Shown: positions 1 to 9,679 of the stretch, in pieces
Position numbering within the stretch: position 1 is the stretch's first letter
Layout of the letters: each line of letters opens with the position of its first letter
Source: Chara braunii
Taxonomy: Eukaryota; Streptophyta; Charophyceae; Charales; Characeae
Reading direction: 5' to 3'
DNA: 64,000 nucleotides
NCBI GenBank assembly: GCA_003427395.1
Contig: BFEA01000453.1
Location: forward strand, 777,334 to 841,333
Translations under genes and position numbers: made by a program
Notes under the pieces: model-generated
What the model was told of the DNA's origin: nothing
The model's input: the letters and a program-made list of their open reading frames with translations, nothing else
Database searches by the model: none

Positions 1-1804
1 TGGGAGAGATTGCGGACTGTGACTAGTGTGCTTCGGATCTGGGACCATGCGGACTGTTGAGCGGTTGCACCCAAGAACTACACCAAAGTCGTACTACCAT
101 GCGGTGCAGAGGTTGCTCTTGGACCTGAGCGACGTAGGTGTTGTGCTCGACAGCGGTATGGTGATGACTGCCTAACCAGGTGTTCGGCTGGCTTCCTTGC
201 TGCATAGTTATTGCGTCAGTTGCTGCGCCCGACGCCAAGTACGGTTGAGTCTTGAGGCCGCGAACAGTGGGATGCTGTGTGTGGCTGGTTAGGAAGCGGT
301 GCCGATAGACCTCTGGCGGTGTGGCACCCAGTTGTTAAGCAGTGTTCAGGTTGGGCCACTGCCACGGCAGCAGTACCCCTATAAACGACTGCCACAACGG
401 ATGAGTTGCTGATCGAGGGGGTGAGGCTACTACAGACGCAAACCAAGCACCAACAGGTGGTCCCACAGTTGGGCGCAGAATAGGTCGCTGTTGCGCCTGG
501 GCTACCTCAACATCTTTAGGCTGAGCCCTGACTGTATTTTCTGCAGGTGGCCAGACTTCACCCTAAGACAAAGGCCGCAAAGATTGTTGGTTCTAGTGGT
601 TGGGCGGATCATCGCAGTCTCGCAGCAAGTGGAACTGTTACGTCCAGGGGCCTATGCGGCCCTCAGATTGGGCTGCTCGAAATTGTAAATTACTACTCAG
701 AATTTAGCTGCGAGGAGTGTACTATTACTACTGTGATCCGGCGGACTGCTGCCACAGAGGGTGGATGGTTGCTGATGGGTACCGAAGTCGCTGCGAGGGT
801 GGATCCTAGCCGGCTGAGGCGAATGTTAAGGGCCCACCGTACAGCGGTACCGTTTAACCGAGTAACTTCAGTTGCTGCAGCGGTCCTGTGGGGGGTCGTT
901 ATCTTACGTGGGAGAGATTGCGGACTGTGACCAGTGTGCTTCGGATCTGGGACCATGCGGACTGCTGAGCGGTTGCACCCAAGAACTACACTAAAGTCGT
1001 ACTACCATGCGGTGCAGAGGTTGCTCTTGGACCCGAGCGACGTAGGTGTTGTGCCCGACAGCGGTATGGTGCTGACTGCCTAACCAGGTGTTCGGCTGGA
1101 TTCCTTGCTGCATAGTTATTGCGTCAGTTGCTGCGCCCGACGCCAAGTACGGTTGAGTCTTGCGGCCGCGAACAGTGGGATGCTGTGTGTGGCTGGTTAG
1201 GAAGCGGTGTCGATAGACCTCTGGCGGTGTGGCACCCAATTGTTAAGCAGTGTTCAGGTTGGGCCACTGCCACGACAGCAGTACCCCTATAAACGACTGC
1301 CACAACGGATGAGTTGCTGATCGCGGGGGTGAGGCTACTACAGACGCAGACCAAGCACCAACAGGTGGTCCCACAGTTGGGCGCAGAATAGGTCGCTGTT
1401 GCGCCTGAGCTACCTCAACATCTTTAGGTTGAACCCTGACTGTATTTTCTGCAGGTGGCCAGACTTCACCTTAAGACAAAGGCCGCAAAGATTGTTGGTT
1501 CTAGTGGTTGGGCGGATCATCGCAGTCTCGCAGCAAGTGGAACTGTTATGTCCAGGGGCCTACGCGACCCTTAGATTGGGCTTGCTCGAAGTTGTAAATT
1601 ACTACTCGGAATTTAGCTGCGAGGAGTGTACTATTACTACTGTGATCCGGCGGACTGCTGCCACAGCGGGTGGATGGTTGCTGCTGGGTACCGGAGTCGC
1701 TGCAAGGGTGGATCCTAGCCGACTGAGGCGAATGTTAAGGGCCCACCGTACAGCGGTACCGTTTAACCGAGTAACTTCAGTTGCTGCAGCGGTCCTGTGG
1801 GGGG
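1..1804 (+). repeat. 908-bp tandem duplication inside LTR1
   Basis: The sequence starting TGGGAGAGATTGCGG at 1 starts again at 909, and the two units stay nearly identical to about 1804. LTR2 has one copy (20587-21480), so the duplication arose in LTR1 after insertion, or the two LTRs are not strict partners. The junction near 896-908 joins the unit end (GGGGGGTCG) to a TTATCTTACG segment that also precedes the LTR2 copy at 20576-20586. Confidence 0.9.
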
Positions 1805-2597
1805 TTGTTTCCTTGCAGGACGCTGCTGCTATACGGGGGCACTAGTCATTGTTGTGTGCTGCTGAGGTGCGGGGCAGGGTTTCGGTGCGCGCTGCTGCTG
1901 AGCAGGACGCGATTCCTCACCGAGGACAGTAGCGACATAGGCTCAAGGAAGGGGTGCAGTGAGAAAGAGGAGTGTGGCGGCGTTGGGGGTGAGCCTAGGC
2001 TTTGCAAGAGAGGTTCGTTGCCGAGGTATTAAAGGCCGCCTGAGGGATGTTACTTTGAGTTTGGTCGTGATCGGAGCGTCCTAGCTTTGTTCCCGACCAT
2101 CATTGCGGGGCCCTCAGGCGAACCAAGATGACAAGGCCCCCTCATGCGAGTCTGAGTGCACCCCTTTGAGAGTCTCTATACTTCCTCTATCTACCTTCCT
2201 TACTCTAAGTCTAGTCAACAGGTTACGAGGGGAAGGCGGCAGGCGGGATTGCAACCCGCAAGTCCACTCCAAGACTCTGTGGGGAGTCCTCCCACCGATT
2301 GCGGGAGCTCTGCCGGAACCTAGGCGAGGTTCTGGAAGCAGGGAAACATCAGGTAACTTCTTTTTGTCTGTATACTCCCTCTACACCTATGTTTGCATAT
2401 CCTTCCTGTAGTTGATTGATGTATGCCTGCCTGTCCCTATAAATCTTGCTTTCTATTCATGACTTAACCAGACAAAGTAAAGGAAGGCATGTATAATGTC
2501 AGTTTCAACTTCTATGCGTGACTGAAAGCAGATTGTGGGATTGCATCTGGGGGGAGGAGGATGGGAGAAAGGCAGTATTGTATGAGGCTTGACTAGG

Positions 2598-3345
2598 GTC
2601 AACCAAAGGCTGGGCCAGTTCCATAAGTTTGGGAAGGCTCATTGCTGTGTTTTATTTTGTATTGCCTAGAGAACCAGACATGTCCCATAAGTTTGGGTGG
2701 TCTGGTTGCTCTGACTTGTGAGGGCTTAATGTGATTGTTTTTCAGGCGCCAGTCAAATCCATAAGTTTGGGTAGTCTGGCGGCCTTGTTTATTTGGGGGG
2801 TTTGACACTTTCTTTGGTTTCTGGATGAAGAGGTGAGCATGTCTCATAAGTTTGGGTGGTTCTACCTCTTCCTGCTTTGGTCTAAGAGAAATAAACCAGG
2901 CTGAGGACCAAGACATGTTCCATAAGTTTGGGCGGGCTTGGTCCAACGCCTCGCACATGCTGGAACTGGAAGGCTATAACTTTGATATACTTTACTATTA
3001 TACTATCTATGAACAGGCTAGTCAGGCAGGGTTCCATAAGTTTGGATGGCCTGACTATAGCTTATCACCAACTGAAGAGAGTATTTAACTAAGAATAAAC
3101 TTGTGGTACGAAGGGGCAAGCTGAGTCTTGAGCTGAAGATGATCGGCTCAGCTATATGCTACCTCGAAAGACTAAGTAAAGACAAGTATATAAACCTTGG
3201 ATACTCAAACGGTTCAGGGCGACTAGGGTGGCCTAGTCATGTGCCCAAAGAAGAGAAAAGTTATTGTGCCCTGTGTTTGTATATATTCCTTGGCTGGGCT
3301 AGACATGTTCCATAAGTTTGGGCGGTCTAGCCTTATGCCCTATGT
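2598..3345 (+). repeat. Array of seven variable-stem, constant-loop hairpins (dialect CCATAAGTTTGGG) in LTR1
   Basis: CATAAGTTTG(G) recurs at about 2622, 2685, 2760, 2845, 2921, 3034 and 3311. Most copies sit between perfect inverted arms that differ each time: AACCAGAC/GTCTGGTT (2672-2679/2700-2707), CGCCAG/CTGGCG (2747/2776), GAAGAGGT/ACCTCTTC (2827/2864), GGACCAAG/CTTGGTCC (2905/2937), TAGTCAGGC/GCCTGACTA (3019/3049) and GGCTAGAC/GTCTAGCC (3297/3325). The first copy has only a weak stem. Loops are about 20-30 bases. No coding frame explains the pattern. Function is unknown; a repeated protein-binding RNA or DNA hairpin is one possibility. Confidence 0.85.
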
Positions 3346-3606
3346 AAGCTGGGTATGAGGGACAAATCATTGAAAGGCTACGAACTATTGTTTGCTAAGG
3401 TAACTTGGGGATGGTGAGAAAGTGCATGTTTGTGGTTTGGCCTGCATGTGACTGAGTGATGCCACTTCTTAGTCTGAGTTTGAATTTGATAGGTAGTTGC
3501 TCGCCACGTGCTAGAGCCATACGAGTTAGAGTCATTTCCTGCATTTTCTAGACTCGTGTTTTTACTTAGATCAATTTCTGCATTTTCTAGGATCTTTTGA
3601 TTCATA

Positions 3607-4165
3607 CTTGGTCTTGTATAAATCTTGGTAAGCCATTTTCTCTATGGGAAGCGCTGCCGAAATTTCTACAAGATCAAGGAGTTAGCCAAAACTCTGACTT
3701 TTTTCAGGATCCGGTTTTCATGACTTCTTTGACTTAGTAAGAATCTGGGGAGCTTCCTTTTTCTAAAAGAGGTGCTGCTCAAAATTTTTACTAAGTCAGG
3801 GAGTTAACCAAAATTGGGCCTTGAAGAGTCAAAGTCATTGTCATGTCCCAAACTTGGCCTTGTACAAATCTTGAACTAGCACTTTCCTTACGGGAAGCGC
3901 TGCCGAAATTTCTACAAAGCTAAGAAGTTGGTTGAGGTTTTGTCGTGACAAGGCTTAGACTATATGTCTAAGTTCAAATCTGACTTAGTATAGATCTGGA
4001 GGGGGGCTCCCTCTCTGCAGGAAATGCTACCCATATTTTTGCTAGGTCAGGTACTTCGACAAATTTTGACTTTCTGGGAACCAAAGTTTGACTTATTGGA
4101 CTAGTATATTTTCTGCAATGACACTTTTCCTACGGGAAATGTTGCCGAAATTTTCCTAAATTAGA
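3607..4165 (+). repeat. Second hairpin array in LTR1: long arms around a GGGAAGCGCTGCCGAAATTT core
   Basis: Five units of about 70-80 bases share a core like CTACGGGAAGCGCTGCCGAA, alternating with a diverged form (AGGTGCTGCTCAAAATTT). Outer arms pair: CTTGGTCTTGTA 3607-3618 with TACAAGATCAAG 3667-3678 (one G.T), GACTTAGTAA 3731-3740 with TTACTAAGTC 3788-3797 (perfect), CTGACTTAGTA 3980-3990 with TGCTAGGTCAG 4040-4050 (two wobbles). Units at about 3859-3926 and 4096-4165 pair less well. Each ends in a segment like AGGAGTTAGCCAAAA. The array is also present in LTR2, LTR3 and LTR4. Confidence 0.75.
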
Positions 4166-4426
4166 GGAGTTAGCTTGTATTTCAGCAGGTGGCGACGTAC
4201 GTAGGAGAGGCTATGCCATAGGCTACCTTTGCTCGGGCGTTGGCCAGAGATAAAGCTTAGACCTAGTTAAGTGTGGTGACTTGGGTAAGATCGTGATATG
4301 AAAATTATCCTCCATGAGCTCATAGACTTAGCTTGAGATTGACCTGTCTTGTGTTACAGGTCTCCTTGATCGATTGATTCAGGACTTGGGGCTAGATTCA
4401 ACTTTGGTCCAGCAGGGATCACCTTC

Positions 4427-4443
4427 TGTTATCACAGATAACA
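4427..4443 (+). other. Conserved small hairpin TGTTATC-ACA-GATAACA
   Basis: A perfect 7-bp stem with a 3-base loop, in the conserved context CACCTTC...GTCGGTTG. LTR3 has TGTTATC/GGTAACA (about 34698-34714) with one wobble, and LTR4 has CTGTTAT/ATAACAG around a T-rich loop (about 58450-58475). The stem is kept although the loop and flanks change. Confidence 0.55.
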
Positions 4444-5088
4444 AGTCGGTTGCCGATTCGTCGGTTTATGACTCAACCTCAACCCGTTTTTCTTATTCAA
4501 CCTAAAAAGGCTTCACCCCTGGTGATTTTCTCTGTTTTGTTAAGGTTTCACCCAGACTATTATTGAATGGCCATTTAACAAAGGTACTGAGTATTTACTT
4601 AAGGTTGGTTGGCTGGAGGTTGGGGCTTGCATGGCTGAGGCAAAGGGTATAAACATGGAGATTGGTTGGAGTTGACTTCGTGTAGTGTATGGACTTCTGC
4701 TTGATTCTTTGATATGATTGCAGGTATGTTGTGTGGCTTGGATTGTAGGATTGGACTGCCCTGCGATCTTATATATATGCATGAGGAGACCCACTATGAT
4801 TGTGAGATGCGATCGTTACACAATTATTCCCATATGTGTATATATGTGTGTACATGTGTATGTATGCGTACCTATGTAGGGTACTTGTGTAGCCTGAAGG
4901 GTCCGCGTGCCAAGGACCTAATCCAGGGTTGGAATGAATAGAAGGGAGGGAAGGACCCCTCTATATATATATATGCTTCCTTGTTGGGAATTACCTTGGT
5001 GGAACGATGAAGTTCCGGTTGGAAGGGTCAGCGTGTCGCTGGTGATGCGCTAGACAACTCACCACCGCTCCGAACCCCTTCCTGCTCG

Positions 5089-5420
5089 AGGGGCCGTCTT
5101 ACCCCGCACCCTTTGGGACACCTCAGGGTGCAGAAGGCGGTAAGGCCCTCAGGCCGGTTTTGTGCCCGCTAAAGGGTTACCCCCCCCTTTTAGCCCGCAC
5201 TTCAATCCACGCCTGAGCATCGGAAGCAACCACACGGCTCAGAATAGGCCATTTGGGTATAGGCACCACATAATGCGCCGTCATCACAGATACTCATGTA
5301 GAGATGCATAGTGAGATGGTATGTGTAGGCTCAGCGTTCGCGCGATCTTATATTAAGTCCGCACGCGGAACACTCGCTGATTCTCACACTAAAAAGTTAT
5401 GGGCCAGGCGGCGAGGCTAC
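5089..5420 (+). promoter_or_regulatory. Promoter-like module 1 of LTR1 (TATA-like at 5348-5355)
   Basis: The module holds a nested inverted repeat (GCACCCT...AGGGTGC inside CTTACC...GGTAAG, 5098-5150). A TATA-like TTATATTA then lies between CG-rich flanks (CGCGCGATC upstream, CGCACGCGG downstream), followed by a conserved AAAAAGTTATGGG tail. It resembles the module about 630 bases downstream, so the LTR carries a duplicated candidate promoter. Transcription itself cannot be seen in the sequence. Confidence 0.45.
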
Positions 5421-5663
5421 GAGCGCGATGCGGTCAATAGACTCGGGGTTTTGCTATCGGGAAGCGGCACGTGGGCAAAGGATTAGTCCCAGTCGGCCGA
5501 TGGGAGTCCGTGTATGGGCCTCGCTACCCCGGACATCGGTAGCCTATGGGTAGGATACCGGGCCTCCTCCGGGCGCACGTCGTTTGGGCCTGCCTACCCT
5601 TTCCATTCTAGGAGGTCATTGAACTAATGAGAGTTGGAGTGAGTTTCCCTTCTTTGAGCTTTC

Positions 5664-6046
5664 ATGGTTGGACGTTATAGTCCGTGGCAGCCGTCAAAGT
5701 CAAACCCCTTGATGTTTGACCGCCACGACAACTTGAAGCTGTCAACTCAACCCCTCTGCACAGGGTGCAGAAGAGGGTGTGGCCTCCAACCGCACATGGC
5801 GGTTGTCCGACGTCGAGAGATTAACCCTCTAGGCGTGTGTCAGCCGACACTTGAGTGTCGAACGCGACCCTCGGGATTAACAAGGGCCACGTGAGTAGGG
5901 GTACCACATAGTACGCCATCGTTACGACCGCTTGCGTACGGCTGCATTACGAGTCGATGTGAGTAGCCCTGCGTCCGCGCGGTTTTATATCAAGTCTCGC
6001 GCGCGACGCCTACCTGACTCCCGCATTGAAGAGTTATGGGATGATT
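5664..6046 (+). promoter_or_regulatory. Promoter-like module 2 of LTR1 (TATA box at 5983-5990)
   Basis: It begins with the strongly conserved segment ATGGTTGGACGTTATAGTCC, present in LTR1-LTR3 and recognisable in LTR4. A small hairpin follows (CTCTGCAC/GTGCAGA, about 5754-5778). TTTTATATC then sits between CGCGCGG and CTCGCGCGCG, and the module ends with GAGTTATGGG. Of the two modules this is the better candidate core promoter, because it lies closest to the leader and PBS and its TATA is kept in LTR2 (25730-25737) and LTR3 (36119-36127). Confidence 0.5.
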
Positions 6047-6334
6047 ACCAAGGGGCTAGGAGCGTGGTCGCGTAGTTCGCGTTGTGTCATTTTGTGTGTA
6101 TGTGTGTGTGTCGTTATTTGCATCTGTTAGAGTAGTGTGCGCGTGGTGTGTGGGATGCGTCCTAGTCGACCGGCGTCGAGCCGCGCTTGGGACTTCAGCC
6201 CCCCCAAGATGTCGGTTCGCGTGCGGGTCCGATAGGCGTATTACCGCGCGTACCCCCCTATGCTACAACGTACGAGAAACGCCCTCGGCTGGTCCACCTC
6301 TGCGATTGCAACCGAGTAGCTTTCGTACTGTAGA

Positions 6335-6444
6335 CTGGTAGCTCGACGGGGATACGCCCACCGAAGGGAGGTGACAGCTCCCGCAAGGTGGAGGTAAGTT
6401 GTGCCTCGCGTAGGCCCTATCTTGTCGTAGGGGCTCGCGAGAGG
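6335..6444 (+). other. Structured leader (R/U5) with embedded 5' splice donor AG/GTAAGT at 6392-6399
   Basis: Three inverted repeats follow each other: CCACC...GGTGG enclosing GGGAG-GTGACAG-CTCCC (6366-6382), then CCTCGCG (6404-6410) with CGCGAGAGG (6436-6444) enclosing CCCTA/TAGGG. A perfect splice-donor consensus (GT at 6394-6395) lies between them. In LTR4 the outer arms are CCTCACG/CGTGAGAGG, a compensatory change. The donor survives in LTR2, LTR4 and the 46-kb fragment and is damaged in LTR3 (GGTAAT). Confidence 0.6.
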
Positions 6445-6586
6445 TATGAATTGCGCATTCTGGCCGGAGCGGCCTAAGGAAGCTCCATCTGTGTGTTCGC
6501 AGCAAGGTTGGTCCAACTCCTGCGTGACGCGGCTGAGAGGGTCCCGCGCTACCTCTGAGTGGTGCCGGACCGATGCGCTCGACAGG

Positions 6587-6604
6587 TGGCGCCGTTGTCG
6601 GGGA
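6587..6604 (+). other. Primer-binding site complementary to tRNA-Asp
   Basis: TGGCGCCGTTGTCGGGGA starts two bases after the LTR ends. It matches the known Athila-type plant PBS for tRNA-Asp(GUC), TGGCGCCGTTGCCGGGGA, except for one C to T change. Here minus-strand DNA synthesis would start. Confidence 0.85.
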
Positions 6605-6941
6605 TGGCGGTTGCCTGCCGTTGTCCCTGGTGGAACGACATCCGAGTATTAGGATAAGGAAGAAATCAGGCATGAGTGTGAGATTTGAAGTGGGTCTATA
6701 AGTAGGGCTATAAGAGAGATTGCTTAACCATAGTAACTATGTGGGAAAACTCACAGCCTAGGTAGACCTTGTGAATATAGGTCTGGGAACGAAAAGGACG
6801 TGGGTGTCAGTTAAAGTTTGAAACGCCCAAGGGCTAAGAGGTTAGCTCGGAAGGCTTATGCTGGAGTGAGAGTGCTGAATAAAGTTGCCTTTGTACCTTG
6901 TCTTACTACAGGGAAGTTACAGTGAAGGACAGACTGCTAAA
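6605..6941 (+). promoter_or_regulatory. Untranslated leader with candidate 3' splice site at 6910-6911
   Basis: No ORF is convincing here. A pyrimidine-rich run ends in CTTACTACAG at 6911, 30 bases before the likely gag ATG at 6942. Together with the donor at 6394 it would define an intron of about 518 bases that removes the PBS. That would give a spliced mRNA unable to act as a replication template. This is inference from consensus sequences only. Confidence 0.35.
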
Positions 6942-8607
6942 ATGACAGGCGGCATAGGCGACGGTTCAGGCAAGGTCCTGACCCTCGATGATCTCATCGA
7001 GGCAATGAACAAGCGGGAGAGAACACCAAGAAGTGTCCCCAAAGTCGACACCTTCCACTTCAATGGGGAACGAGCTTCTGAGTGGCTGGACCTAGTGGAG
7101 CAAGCCTTAGTGGGAGTACCAGACGAGACAAAATTCAAACACATCCTGCAGTATGTGCTCCATAAGCACCATCCGGAAGTGCAGAAGGTGGTCGACGACG
7201 CTAATGGCGATTGGGCTAAATTTAGGGAAGGGATGCAGCGGAAGTATAGGTTGGGGGACGGCTTGCTTACTATGGCGGACCTAGAGGCAATGAATAGGGA
7301 CGACTTCACCACCATTGGGGCATTCCTGCAAGAATTCAAAAAGAAGGCGAGAAAGGTACATGGGATATCAGAGGAGGCGTAGTGCGCCGTCTTCCTGGGG
7401 CTGCTCACCGCATCTGAGACAGTTGAACTAACAAGCCATGGGGGAGGAAATGCCAAACTTACTTGGGCCACCATTGACAGAGGAGTGGAGGTCGGCGACC
7501 TCGACCAGGTTGAGCAGGACTAGGTGAGGCTGCAAAGGTGAAAGGGATGCGGCTGGGACGCCAGGAGTAAAGAAGATTATCACCGACGTATTAGCAGGGC
7601 TGGACCCGGTGATACAGCGGAAGGTGACGACGGCGGTCCAAAAAAAGGGCAAGGGGGCCGTGGTAGAGGAGGCTACCCAGGGAGGTTAGGAAGAGGAGGA
7701 GCCGGTACCTCCTCACCTTACGAAGGCGCAGCGTAAGCAGCGCAATTTAGCACAAGGCGGGCAAGGGTCAGGAAAGGGCCAGGCGCCTTAAGTAGTGGTA
7801 GTGACATCTCCAAGTTCGTTGGGGCCGTCAAGTAGTGCGGGCCCGTCGCAAGCACCAGTGCCAACAATTGGACACTGGCCGTGGCCCCTGATTAATACCT
7901 ATGTACCCTGGGGTGGCCCAGCGCCGTCTGGACAGGTAATATCCTACGCTGGGCCCCAAACAAGTATGCCACCTCCAAGTTACCCTGCCGCCCAGACTCA
8001 GCCAACGGAACCACCTGCGCCGACGCCCACACAAAGTTCACAAGGCAGTGTGACGGGTGGTGGTAACCAAGGCCAAGGGAACCAAGGGAATGGAGGAAGG
8101 GGCAGTGGACGAGGACGTGGCAGGAATGGCGGTGGCCGAGGAGGCCAATGGGGCAACCAAGGTGGCCAAGGCAATCAAGGCGGCCAAGGCAACCAAAGGA
8201 GAGAGGACGAGAAAAATGGACTAATTTATTCTAATATGGATGGGGACATTTACGACCAATTTGGAGATTTTATTGATAGGAAGGCTGGTGGAGTTAGGGT
8301 GGAGGCCCAACGAAGGTTGGCAGCACGACAACCACCCCCTGCCACGTTCAGGCTATGGCAGGAGGAGGAGGAACTGCCAGTTGGAGTTGAGGAAGTAGGA
8401 AGTGACGAGGAAGTAACCCAGAGGCTACAGGCCGGGGATGTAAGAGAGAAACCCATAATCATCGAGTCGGACGATGAGGGTGGCGATGAGGAGGTAGAGC
8501 CAGCGGTGGTCCTGCTGAATAAGAGGGAGAACTTATTGGACAAGGTAGGGAGATACCAACGGAAGTTGGTAGATCTCTGCGAGGGAGTGAAGGAGTGGAG
8601 GGGCTAA
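6942..8607 (+). pseudogene. gag: gag of the giant element (broken by nonsense and frameshift)
   Basis: The retrotransposon capsid/nucleocapsid precursor would package the RNA in cytoplasmic particles. I place the start at the ATG opening MTGGIGDG (6942). The N-terminal part to 7379 has a retrotransposon-gag-like stretch (VDTFHFNGERASEWLDLVEQAL). TAG at 7380-7382 stops it, yet the same frame continues sensibly (CAVFLGLLTASETVEL) to 7523. Frameshifts follow, and the C-terminal part is open from about 7795 to 8607. It has a Pro/Gln-rich segment, a Gly/Asn/Arg-rich RGG-like tract (about 8055-8200) in place of a zinc knuckle, and an acidic tail. It is not functional as it stands. Confidence 0.8.
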
Positions 8608-8647
8608 CCTCCCCAAGGTCTTTCTTTATGACTCTGGTCCGGAATCC

Positions 8648-9679
8648 ATGTCAGGGCGGCCCGGAGTGACCACAGTGGGGACGGGCCCGCGATCGGGGAT
8701 AATGACTAGGCCCCCTACCCCGCAAGCTAGGCTGGCCCAGGCAGCCCGTACTCGAAGTCAAGCCAAGACAGGTGCGAGTCAAGAACCTCCTCAGAAGGAA
8801 CCAGAACCAGAAAAGAGGAAGGAAACTGTAGAGGTAGAGGATGATGATAATGATGAAGGGGAAGATGACTGGTTACGTCAGGTAGAAGATCAAAGGCCCG
8901 AACAACGAGCCAAGAAAAGAGAAAGCCGGGGAGAGGCCGAACCGGTTATGCGAGACGTACCACCAAAGAGGAAGAAGTATACGGTCCGACTAGAGGAAGG
9001 ATTTGATGTAGAGCGAGTAATAGACAGGTTTCTTGAGGGTCATAATGATTTAATGACCCTCAAGGAGATCCTGGCTTCCGCGCCAAGGATCCGGAATGAG
9101 CTGAAGGGTAGGCTGTCAAGGCGACTGGTACCAAATGTTCACCTCAGCGTGATCCTGCCCAAGGAGATGGAATGGGCAGAGCCAGGGACAAAAATGGATT
9201 GGAAGTGTGTGGCTTGTGGCGTGGTGGACCTAGCGGTGAAAGGCTCCAAGTGCACGGCCATGGTGGATACGGGGGCCGAAATTAACATTATCCGAGAGGC
9301 TGATGCCGTCAGATTTGGACTGGAGATAGACCGCTCGGACTGCGGCATCCTGCACGAGGCCAACAACAAGGCTGCATTTTGTGGAACAACCTTGAATGTG
9401 CTATTGGAGATTGGCAGGGTGAAAGCGCGGGCCTGTTTCTTTGTGATGCCTGATGTAGACCACAACATCCTCCTGCGGAGGTCCTTCCTATGCAGGACAG
9501 AGACCTTGATGTATAATAAGCATGATGGGTCATTGATCTTGATTTTATGTGATCCAGCATGCGGGAATTACGAAGTGATTACCTGCCGGAACACTCGGTC
9601 ACGGAGCCTGGCTTGTTCACAATCGAGGAGTCAGAAGACGCGCATCGGAGGCTTATGGAAGAGCCCGAGGAGGAAGTAG
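8648..9679 (+). CDS. Retropepsin-like aspartic protease with charged N-terminal extension
   Basis: An ATG-started frame of 343 codons lies 40 bases after the gag stop. The first ~120 residues are charged and low complexity (EDDDNDEGEDD). The protease domain follows, with catalytic motif MVDTGAEINII (D207-T208-G209) and a flap-to-C-terminal segment ending ILLRRSFL, where relatives usually have a G-R pair. It would cut Gag-Pol. The last ~25 residues look out of frame: near 9595 the protein-like sequence moves to the frame opening at 9559, so the gene was probably fused to RT and a one-base change split it. Type of element is secure; function of this copy is doubtful. Confidence 0.8.
   Translation: MSGRPGVTTVGTGPRSGIMTRPPTPQARLAQAARTRSQAKTGASQEPPQKEPEPEKRKETVEVEDDDNDEGEDDWLRQVEDQRPEQRAKKRESRGEAEPVMRDVPPKRKKYTVRLEEGFDVERVIDRFLEGHNDLMTLKEILASAPRIRNELKGRLSRRLVPNVHLSVILPKEMEWAEPGTKMDWKCVACGVVDLAVKGSKCTAMVDTGAEINIIREADAVRFGLEIDRSDCGILHEANNKAAFCGTTLNVLLEIGRVKARACFFVMPDVDHNILLRRSFLCRTETLMYNKHDGSLILILCDPACGNYEVITCRNTRSRSLACSQSRSQKTRIGGLWKSPRRK

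Larger units (their letters stand above)
1..6584 (+). mobile_element. LTR1: 5' long terminal repeat of a giant Ty3/gypsy-type element (5' end outside window)
   Basis: Positions 909-6584 repeat at about 20587-26321 in the same orientation with only a few percent difference in stretches compared by eye. The repeat ends in ...GCTCGACA (6577-6584), giving the CA terminus of an LTR, and a primer-binding site follows two bases later. The copy at 20432-26321 suggests that about 155 bases of LTR1 lie before the window. At over 5.7 kb it is far longer than most plant gypsy LTRs. It holds no convincing ORF; its content is structured repeats, promoter-like modules and an untranslated leader. It is longer than LTR2 because of an internal 908-bp duplication. 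Confidence 0.9.

Noticed and set aside
216-446. 76-codon minus-strand frame also present at 1124-1354 and 20802-21032
   Set aside because: It repeats only because the LTR unit repeats; no domain, and not kept in LTR3 or LTR4.
547-1845. Plus-strand frames of 127-148 codons in the 908-bp units
   Set aside because: Frames differ between near-identical copies (stops and shifts), so they are not under coding constraint.
2598-3345. CRISPR-like appearance of the regularly spaced short repeats
   Set aside because: Eukaryotic LTR context; repeats are loops of inverted repeats, spacers are not uniform, and no cas genes are present.
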